In this document: one piece after another, positions 57,489-64,000 of the stretch
Layout of the letters: the number at the start of each line of letters is the position of its first letter
How positions within the stretch are numbered: the first letter of the stretch is position 1
Source of the DNA: an uncultured Gemmiger sp.
GTDB taxonomy: Bacteria > Bacillota > Clostridia > Oscillospirales > Ruminococcaceae
Assembly: GCF_934561205.1 (NCBI RefSeq)
Contig: NZ_CAKTFU010000008.1
Coordinates: 30,688-94,687, forward strand
Direction: 5' to 3'
Length of the DNA: 64,000 bases
Position numbers and translations under genes: made by a program
The notes under the pieces: generated by a model
Databases searched by the model: none
The model's input: the letters and a program-made list of their open reading frames with translations, nothing else
Told to the model about the DNA's origin: nothing

Positions 57489-59066
57489 ATGAAAAAGGCA
57501 CTTTCCCTCTCTATGGCGCTGGCAATGTCCGCCGCCATGCTCGCAGGCTGCGGCGGCTCCGCCTCCGGCAGCACCTCCTCTTCCGGCGCTGCTTCCTCTG
57601 CGGGCAGCACTGCCTCCGGCACCCCCACCGTTACCTTTATGATCCCCGACTTCACCGGTCATGTGCTGAGCAATGAACATTCCGATGAGGTCATTGCCAA
57701 GTACGAGGACTACACCGGCACCCATGTCGAGTGGCGCACCGAGGCCAACGACACCTACAGCGAGAAATTCGGTCTGACCCTGATGGACAAGGACAATATG
57801 CCCATGATCCTGACCGCCACCAAGACGCTGGACCAGAACGCCAACGCAGCGGACGCTGCCAAGCGCGGTGCTTTCTGGGACCTGACCGAGTACCTGCAGG
57901 ACAGCGAAGCCTACCCCAACCTGTCCCAGATCAGCCCCGATGTTCTGAAGGGTCTGACCGTGGACGGTCAGATCATCGGCATCCCCCGCTCCCGCGCTAT
58001 CGGTCGTAACGGTCTGGGCTACCGCACCGACTGGGCCGAGGCCGTAGGCATCACCGAGGCACCCAAAACTGTCGATGATGTGTACGATATGCTGTATAAG
58101 TTCACCTATGACGACCCCGACGGCAACGGTGCAAACGACACCTACGGTCTGGAAATGTGCAAATACACCGGCCCGTGGGATATCATCCAGACATGGTTCG
58201 GCTGCGGCAACGGTTGGGTCGAGCAGGACGGCAAGCTGGTTCCCGTACACCAGACCGCGGAGTACAAGGAAGCGCTGGACTGGATGCGCAAGATCTACGC
58301 CGACGGTCTGGTTCGCCCCGACTGGGCAACCGTGGACACCTCCAACTTCCAGGTCGACAGCCAGAAGGGCGTCACCGGCGTCTTTGTGGACACGATGGAC
58401 GGCACCAAGCGCATCTGGAAATACTTTGAGGACAACGCCATTGCCGACGTAAACGATGCCTCCAAGATCGCCACCATGACCTCTGTCGGTCCCATCAACG
58501 GTCACACCCTCGCCACCACCGGCTACAACGGTTTCTACCTCATCACCAAGTCCGGTGCCAAGACCGAGGAGGACGTCAAGGCCTGCCTGCACTTCCTTGA
58601 CAAGATGTGCGACCCCGAGATGATGGCGCTGGCCGACTACGGTCTGAAGGACATCTGCTATGACATCAACGCCGACGGCAAGGTCGTTCCCAACGGCAAA
58701 TACGACACCACCAACTGCCCGAATGCAGGTCTGAATCAGGCTGTGCCTTATGTCCCCTACCTGACCGAGCAGAACCCCGACTACCAGCTGGAAAAAGCTG
58801 ACTATCAGCTGGCTTACGAGGAGAGCATTGCCAACAACGTGCAGTATGCCGTGTTTAACCCCGCACTGGGCTACCTGACCCAGTCCGACACCTACGCCGA
58901 GTGCGGCAGCGACCTGGTCCAGATCCTGGACGACGCCCGCACCCAGTATATCTGCGGTCAGATCGACGAGGCCGGTCTGCAGGCTGCCTTTGACCAGTGG
59001 AACGCCCGCGGCGGCGCACAGGTCATTGAGGAAGTCAACGCCCTGTACGCAGCAGATAAAGCCTAA
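57489..59066 (+). CDS. Sugar ABC transporter substrate-binding lipoprotein (LplA type)
   Basis: 525 residues from MKKALSLSMALAMSAAMLAG; AAAGGAG precedes the ATG. Lipobox LAGC places the lipid-bearing Cys at residue 21; the mature N-terminus is a Ser/Gly-rich linker (SASGSTSSSGAASSAGS). The fold then shows FMIPDFTGHVLSNEHSDEVI and GIPRSRAIGRNGLGYRTDW, as in LplA/YtcQ proteins of about 500 residues. It captures RG-type oligosaccharides outside and delivers them to the two permeases. It is the only clear secreted protein of this locus apart from the sensor. Confidence 0.93.
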   Translation: MKKALSLSMALAMSAAMLAGCGGSASGSTSSSGAASSAGSTASGTPTVTFMIPDFTGHVLSNEHSDEVIAKYEDYTGTHVEWRTEANDTYSEKFGLTLMDKDNMPMILTATKTLDQNANAADAAKRGAFWDLTEYLQDSEAYPNLSQISPDVLKGLTVDGQIIGIPRSRAIGRNGLGYRTDWAEAVGITEAPKTVDDVYDMLYKFTYDDPDGNGANDTYGLEMCKYTGPWDIIQTWFGCGNGWVEQDGKLVPVHQTAEYKEALDWMRKIYADGLVRPDWATVDTSNFQVDSQKGVTGVFVDTMDGTKRIWKYFEDNAIADVNDASKIATMTSVGPINGHTLATTGYNGFYLITKSGAKTEEDVKACLHFLDKMCDPEMMALADYGLKDICYDINADGKVVPNGKYDTTNCPNAGLNQAVPYVPYLTEQNPDYQLEKADYQLAYEESIANNVQYAVFNPALGYLTQSDTYAECGSDLVQILDDARTQYICGQIDEAGLQAAFDQWNARGGAQVIEEVNALYAADKA

Positions 59067-59123
59067 TGGAATGTGAGCGCCGCAGCGGATGTTGCGGCGC
59101 TTTTTATGATGGAGGGAAATTCC

Positions 59124-62100
59124 ATGCAGATCTCTGTGCGCAGCCAGACGGCTGCCCAAACCGCCCTTGCCTGGCAGCCGGTGCCTGACGCTGCCCGCTA
59201 CCGCATTTTGTGGAGCGACCGCCTTGGCGAGACCGTGCGGTTCAAAACGGCGGGCGAATGTGCGGAAACGGTATTTACCTTTTGCCGTTCGGCCCATATC
59301 CCCTACTACATCAAGGTGCAGGCGCTGGCGGAAAACGGCACCCTGCTGGAGGAAAGCGCCCCCTGCCAAACCCCCGTGGGGCGTGTGCTGCACCGGCAGC
59401 TGGAGGCACTGTCCCGCGGGCTGGTGGCCGTCACGGCAAACACCGGGGTGTTTATCAGCTGGCGGCTGTTCCAAAGCGAGGTCAACGGCTGCAGCGCCAC
59501 CGGCCTGACCGGCACTGACTTTGTCCTGTACAAAAACGGCGTCAGGCTCGCCGCCGTGACCGACAGCACGAACTATCTGGACGCGCAGGGCACCAACGAG
59601 GACACCTACGCCGTGGCGCCGCTGGTAAACGGCGTAGAAGGGCCCGCCTGCAGGGGCGTAAAGCCGTGGCAAAAGGGTTACTACGAGCTGCCGCTGCAAA
59701 AGCCCGCCGACGGTGTGACCCCCGCCGGGCAGCCCTTTACCTACCACGCCAACGATATGAGTGTGGGCGATATCGACGGCGACGGCGAGTACGAATATTT
59801 TGTAAAATGGGACCCCGACAACTCCCACGATGTATCCATCAAGGGCTACACCGGGCGGTGCTTTATCGACTGCTACAAGCTGGACGGCACGCCGGTCTGG
59901 CGGCTGGACATGGGGCAGAACATCCGCGCCGGAGCGCACTACACCCAGTTTATGGTGTACGATTTCAACGGCGACGGCAAGGCGGAGATGGCTGTCAAGA
60001 CCGCGCCCGGCACCGTGATGACCCGCTTTGCACCGGACGGCACCGTGCTGTCCCGCCGGTATATCACGATGCCGCAGAAGGATCGGGACGCCGGGTACAG
60101 CCACGCGGACAACTACGTCTGCTCGGCGCAGGATTACCGCCTGCATATGGCAGAGGTGTTCCGCCGCTGGCATACCCACCCCGAGGTCGTAAACGGCCGC
60201 TGGCCCGCCACGGTGGAGCAGTGCTTTGGGCTTGCGCCGCGCTATGCCTACCCCCTGTGTGAGGACGACGCTCTGGCGCTGGCGGATTATTTTCTGGACG
60301 TGTACGCGCCGAGCCGCAGCCCCAAAAACGAGCTGCGCAAATTCGAGGGCTTTATCTTTGACGGCCCCGAATACCTGACGATGTTCGGCGGGGACGGCAC
60401 CGAGCTGGACACCATCGACTACCCCTACCCCCGCGTGGATGACGGGCTTTTGTGGGGCGACTACGCGATGCCCCGCATTGAGCCGTGCAACCGTGTGGAC
60501 CGCTTTAACGCAGGGGTCGCCTATCTGGACGGCGAGCGCCCCTACCTGATCGCCTGCCGCGGCTACTACACCCGCGCCACACTGGCGGCCTACGACTTTT
60601 TTGAGAACCGCTTCCGCAAGGTCTGGGGCATCGATTCCGGCTTTGTGCCGATGGCGAACCCCTTCAACGACAGCAGCTGCCACCTGTCCGTCGGCACCGA
60701 CCCCGTGTACGGTGTTCTGGCGGGGCAGGGCAACCACAGCATTTCCACCGCCGACATTGACGGCGACGGCTGCATGGAAATTGTGTACGGTGCGGCAGCC
60801 ATCGACCATGACGGCAGCCTGCTGTACTCCATGTACGGCACCCTGCCCGACGGCAAGACCCGCGCCAAGTTCGGCCACGGCGACGCCATGCACGTTGCGG
60901 ACATCGACCCCGACAGCCCCGGTTTGGAGATTTTTAATGTCTACGAGGAGGGCGAGCGCGCCCCCTACGGCTGGGCGCTGCGCGACGCCGAAACCGGCGC
61001 AGTCCGCTTTGGCGAATATGCCGAGGAGGATCTGGGGCGCTGCATGATCGGCAAAATCGACCCCGACACCCGCGGGCTGCAGGTCTGGGTCAAGGACGTG
61101 TACGATGTAAACGGCCGCAAGCTGGAGGTTCCCACCCCCGGCACCAATATGAAAATCTACTGGGCAGGCGACCTTTCGACCCAGATCACCGACGGCGCGG
61201 ACTACCTGCACGGCAGCCAATACGGCGTCATTAACGATCTGACCCACGGCGTTATGCTGCAGCCCGTCGGCACCGCCACCAACAACGGCACCAAGGGCAA
61301 CCCCTGCCTGGTGGCGGACGTGCTGGGTGATTTCCGCGAGGAGCTGCTGGTGCGCACGGCGGATGACACCGCCATACGCATCTACACCACCACCGACCTG
61401 ACCCCCCACAAGCTGTTTACCCTGATGCACGATGCGCAGTACCGCTGCGGCGTGGCCTGGCAGAACAACTGCTACAACCAGCCGTGCTACCCGTCCTTTT
61501 ACTATGCGGGCGACATGGATTTTGCCAACGTGCTGCCGCAGCTAAACGCCAAACCCACCCTGTGGATGGCGGGCGATTCCATTATGCAGAGCTACGCCCC
61601 CGAGGACAAGCCGGTGACCGGCTGGGGCGAGGTGCTGCACACGCTGGCGCACGGTGACGCTGTATGCCAAACCGCCCACCGCGCGGACTGCCCCTTCCCA
61701 CAGGAGATGCGCTACGAGCTGCCGGGGCTTGTCATTGACAACTGCGCCATGGCGGGCCGCAGCAGCAAGACCTTCCGCGAGGAAGGGCGGCTGGACGACA
61801 TTGCCGCACATATCCGCCCCGGCGACGTGCTGGTGGTCAGCTTTGGGCATAACGACGCCAACCACAACAAAGCGGAGCGCTATGTATCGGCCGATGCCTT
61901 TGGCGAAAGCCTGCGCCCCTTCTGGGACGCTGCCCGCAGCCACGGCGCGGTGTGCCTTTTTGCCTCCCCCGTGGCAATGCGCGAGTTTGACGAAAGCGGC
62001 GTCTGCCACCCCTCCTTTGCCGCCCACCGCGAGGCGATGCGCGCCTTTGCCGCCGAGGTCGGCGCGCCGTTTATTGACCTGGGCGCCGCCACCGCCGCCG

Positions 62101-62276
62101 CCAACACCGCCCTTGGCGCCGAGCGCTGCAAGACCCGCTATATGTGGGTGGGCGCCAAACAGGACAACGCCCACCAGCAAAACGCCGGCGCCTGCCGCAC
62201 GGCACAGGCCTTTGTGCAGCAGCTTTTACAGGATACCACCCCCGCACTGGACGTGCTGCGGGCGAATTTCAAATAA
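59124..62276 (+). CDS. Fused rhamnogalacturonan lyase (PL11) and rhamnogalacturonan acetylesterase (CE12)
   Basis: 1050 residues from MQISVRSQTAAQTALAWQPV, with GGAGGG upstream. Residues 1-190 are fibronectin-like. Residues about 200-790 form the PL11 propeller with calcium-type loops DIDGDGEYEYFVKWDPDNS, DFNGDGKAEMAVKTAPG and DIDGDGCMEIVYGA. Residues about 810-1045 form an SGNH esterase: Gly817-Asp818-Ser819, CAMAGRSSKTF, GHND (908-911) and Asp1014-x-x-His1017. Such lyases cut the Rha-GalUA bond by elimination; CE12 removes acetyl groups. No signal peptide, so both act inside the cell. Homologues are usually separate proteins (YesW/YesX and RhgT). Confidence 0.9.
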   Translation: MQISVRSQTAAQTALAWQPVPDAARYRILWSDRLGETVRFKTAGECAETVFTFCRSAHIPYYIKVQALAENGTLLEESAPCQTPVGRVLHRQLEALSRGLVAVTANTGVFISWRLFQSEVNGCSATGLTGTDFVLYKNGVRLAAVTDSTNYLDAQGTNEDTYAVAPLVNGVEGPACRGVKPWQKGYYELPLQKPADGVTPAGQPFTYHANDMSVGDIDGDGEYEYFVKWDPDNSHDVSIKGYTGRCFIDCYKLDGTPVWRLDMGQNIRAGAHYTQFMVYDFNGDGKAEMAVKTAPGTVMTRFAPDGTVLSRRYITMPQKDRDAGYSHADNYVCSAQDYRLHMAEVFRRWHTHPEVVNGRWPATVEQCFGLAPRYAYPLCEDDALALADYFLDVYAPSRSPKNELRKFEGFIFDGPEYLTMFGGDGTELDTIDYPYPRVDDGLLWGDYAMPRIEPCNRVDRFNAGVAYLDGERPYLIACRGYYTRATLAAYDFFENRFRKVWGIDSGFVPMANPFNDSSCHLSVGTDPVYGVLAGQGNHSISTADIDGDGCMEIVYGAAAIDHDGSLLYSMYGTLPDGKTRAKFGHGDAMHVADIDPDSPGLEIFNVYEEGERAPYGWALRDAETGAVRFGEYAEEDLGRCMIGKIDPDTRGLQVWVKDVYDVNGRKLEVPTPGTNMKIYWAGDLSTQITDGADYLHGSQYGVINDLTHGVMLQPVGTATNNGTKGNPCLVADVLGDFREELLVRTADDTAIRIYTTTDLTPHKLFTLMHDAQYRCGVAWQNNCYNQPCYPSFYYAGDMDFANVLPQLNAKPTLWMAGDSIMQSYAPEDKPVTGWGEVLHTLAHGDAVCQTAHRADCPFPQEMRYELPGLVIDNCAMAGRSSKTFREEGRLDDIAAHIRPGDVLVVSFGHNDANHNKAERYVSADAFGESLRPFWDAARSHGAVCLFASPVAMREFDESGVCHPSFAAHREAMRAFAAEVGAPFIDLGAATAAANTALGAERCKTRYMWVGAKQDNAHQQNAGACRTAQAFVQQLLQDTTPALDVLRANFK

Positions 62277-62302
62277 AATTGACAGAAAAGAAGGCTTTGT
62301 TT

Positions 62303-63115
62303 ATGAACTACACCGAACCCAGAGTTCTTTACACCTGCTTCCCCGGCGGCAAGCACAAGGTGCTGACGATGAGCTATGACGACGGTCGGCTGGAGGATCG
62401 CCGCCTTGTTGCACTGTTCAACCGCTACGGCATCCGCGGCACCTTTAACCTGAACGGCGGTCTGCCCCGCCCCGAGCGCATCCCCGAAAGCGAATGGCCG
62501 GAGCTGTACAAGGGGCACGAGGTCGCCTGCCACACCTACCACCACCCCACCATCTCCCGCAGCCCGCTGGACCAGACCGCACGGCAGGTGCTGGCAGACC
62601 GTATGCAGCTGGAGGGGGTCATGGGGTACCCCGTGCGCGGTCTTGCCTACCCCAACGGCAGCTGGACACCGGAGATCGCCGCCCTGCTGCCCGCGCTGGG
62701 CATCCGCTATGCCCGCGTTGTGGGCGACACCCACGACTTTGCGATGCCCCACGACTTTATGACATGGAAAGCCACCTGCCACCACACCCACAACCTGCTG
62801 GAGGACGCCCAGCGCTTTGTCGAGCTGTACAAGACGCAGTACCTTTATATGATGTATGTCTGGGGGCACAGCTTTGAGTTCCGCACCGAGGAGGACTGGG
62901 CATTGATGGAGCAGTTCTGCCAACTTGTCGGCGGGCGCGAGGACACCTGGTACGCCACCAACATCGAGATCGTGGACTATATGTCCGACGCTGCGCGCCT
63001 GCAATACACCGCCGCGGGCGATAAGGTCTGCAACCCCAACGCCCGTTCCGTCTGGGTCGAGGCGGACGGACGTCAGTATGAGATCCCCGCCGGAAAGACT
63101 GTGGCGCTGGTATAA
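62303..63115 (+). CDS. CE4-like polysaccharide deacetylase, cytoplasmic
   Basis: 270 residues. AGAAGG precedes the ATG. NodB-type motifs: VLTMSYDDGRLEDRRLVALF (catalytic Asp and metal Asp), RGTFNLNGG, and EVACHTYHHPTIS with the His-x-x-x-His metal pair. GLAYPNGSWTPE is motif 3, and HNLLEDAQRFVELYKTQ follows. No signal peptide. Members near RG genes may remove acetyl groups from oligosaccharides; amino-sugar deacetylation is the other possibility. It starts 27 bases after the PL11-CE12 stop. Confidence 0.88.
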   Translation: MNYTEPRVLYTCFPGGKHKVLTMSYDDGRLEDRRLVALFNRYGIRGTFNLNGGLPRPERIPESEWPELYKGHEVACHTYHHPTISRSPLDQTARQVLADRMQLEGVMGYPVRGLAYPNGSWTPEIAALLPALGIRYARVVGDTHDFAMPHDFMTWKATCHHTHNLLEDAQRFVELYKTQYLYMMYVWGHSFEFRTEEDWALMEQFCQLVGGREDTWYATNIEIVDYMSDAARLQYTAAGDKVCNPNARSVWVEADGRQYEIPAGKTVALV

Positions 63116-63146
63116 GCAGATTCGTTATGTAAAAAAGGAGAGAATA

Positions 63147-64000
63147 ATGGCAAACCTGATTTTTGACAAGGCCCGGATCGAAGCTGCCATCGATAAGATC
63201 GTGGACCGCACGATGCGCATGGACATGACGTGGGACTGGCCCTGCGGTGTCGCCTACTACGGCATCTGCGAGGCATATGAGGTCACCAAAAACGAGCGCT
63301 ACCTGCAGCTGGTCAGGGACCGCGTGGACGAGTATATCGAGCTGGGCCTGCCCAGCTGGACGGTCAACACCTGCTCGATGGGGCATTGCCTGATCACCCT
63401 GTATGAGCATACCGGCGACGAAACCTATCTGAACATCGCCAAAAGCAAGGTGGAATATCTGGAAAAAGAGGCGCTGCGCTTTGGCGACCATGTTTTGCAG
63501 CACACCGTGTCGGTCAACAACGATTTCCCTGAGCAGGCATGGGCAGACACACTGTTTATGGCGGGCTTCTTCCTGTTGCGCATGGGCGTACTGCTGAAGG
63601 ACGAACAGCTCATCGACGATGCGCTGAACCAATATTACTGGCACATCAAGTACCTGCAGGACCCCGAAAGCGGGCTGTACTACCACGGCTACAACAATAT
63701 TACCGGCGACCATATGTCGGGCATCAAGTGGGGACGCGCCAACGCATGGGCTGCCTACACGATGGCGCAGGTCGGCGTGCGGCTGCCGCAGTGCTACCTG
63801 TACCCCAAGTTTTTGGACGTTGTCGGCAGCCTGAACGACCAGCTGGCTGCGCTCAAGCTGTACCAGACCGAAAACGGCCTGTGGCGCACCATTGTGGACG
63901 ATGCCGCCTCTTATGAGGAGGTCAGCGCCAGCGCGGGCATCGCCGCTGCCATGATCACCAAGGGCAACCCCCTGCACATCAAGTACATCAACAAGGCGAT
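63147..64000 (+). CDS. Unsaturated rhamnogalacturonyl hydrolase (GH105), truncated at window end
   Basis: 284 codons are visible; the C-terminus lies past base 64000. AAAAAGGAG precedes the ATG. The (alpha/alpha)6 barrel shows MDMTWDWPCGVAYYGICEAY, EQAWADTLFMAGFF with the catalytic Asp134 (Asp143 in B. subtilis YteR), and HMSGIKWGRANAWAAYTM with the sugar-binding His-Trp. GH105 hydrates the unsaturated galacturonate at the end of lyase products and releases it from rhamnose. No signal peptide. It completes the PL11 pathway. Confidence 0.92.
   Translation, partial: MANLIFDKARIEAAIDKIVDRTMRMDMTWDWPCGVAYYGICEAYEVTKNERYLQLVRDRVDEYIELGLPSWTVNTCSMGHCLITLYEHTGDETYLNIAKSKVEYLEKEALRFGDHVLQHTVSVNNDFPEQAWADTLFMAGFFLLRMGVLLKDEQLIDDALNQYYWHIKYLQDPESGLYYHGYNNITGDHMSGIKWGRANAWAAYTMAQVGVRLPQCYLYPKFLDVVGSLNDQLAALKLYQTENGLWRTIVDDAASYEEVSASAGIAAAMITKGNPLHIKYINKA

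Noticed and set aside
57435..61430. 1331-codon open frame on the minus strand opposite the ABC and PL11 genes
   Set aside because: It is antisense to four well-supported genes, has no ribosome site and reads as low-complexity Val/Gly/Ala/His sequence, the usual shadow of high-GC third-position bias.

Overview
The window looks like a chromosomal segment of a high-GC, Gram-positive gut anaerobe of the class Clostridia, most like Oscillospiraceae (Faecalibacterium, Gemmiger or Subdoligranulum-type). The basis is GC-rich coding sequence with strong AGGAGG-type ribosome binding sites, TTGACA/TATAAT promoters, a SigH-like sigma factor, RqcH, pyruvate formate-lyase, a PyrK/PyrD type-1B pair, MsmX-dependent-type sugar ABC transporters without an ATPase gene, and many short palindromic repeats at operon ends. 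The exact genus is inference.

Layout. 1-3360 (minus): an envelope-stress-type operon xpaC, GIY-YIG protein, TelA-family, LemA-like and a truncated secreted protein. 3458-4780 (minus): a deoxyinosine glycosylase and a Cof phosphatase. 4875-8812 (plus): a reduced cell-shape cluster, MreC-like, PBP2, MinD-like, then methylglyoxal synthase. 8967-9242: HU. 9491-18765 (minus): a pyrimidine operon pyrC-pyrF-pyrK-pyrD-pyrE-carA-carB, preceded by a promoter, a 26-codon leader ORF and a terminator whose 5' arm overlaps the leader stop codon. 18920-32534: housekeeping genes (cysE, rqcH, nif3-like, trmK, DUF1858, zinc ribbon, sigH-like, pflA, pflB, eno, glnS, degV-like). 32753-32828: initiator tRNA-Met.

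33175-44214 is an accessory sugar locus. A mannose-family PTS (IIB, IIC, IID, IIA), a FrlB-like SIS deglycase, a PfkB kinase like FrlD, a GntR/HutC regulator like FrlR, a two-headed HAD phosphatase, a YitT-type membrane protein and DeoC run on the minus strand. A second SIS protein and an EutH-like ethanolamine permease run divergently. The two arms share one interlocked palindromic promoter region. Together they suggest uptake and deglycation of an Amadori compound, possibly one carrying ethanolamine (inference).

44437-64000 is a rhamnogalacturonan-I oligosaccharide locus. It has a KduD-like SDR, a GH106-like rhamnosidase, a MATE transporter, a membrane-anchored AraC regulator, a GH2 enzyme, an LplB/YtcP/LplA-type importer, a PL11 lyase fused to a CE12 esterase, a CE4-like deacetylase and a GH105 hydrolase cut off by the window edge. 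None of the complete enzymes has a signal peptide, so the locus appears built to import fragments and finish them in the cytoplasm.

Intergenic stretches hold several dispersed elements: a 143-bp sequence in two inverted copies, a MITE-like insertion inside the PTS operon, hairpins whose arms differ in sequence but remain complementary, and a duplicated terminator flanking one insertion.
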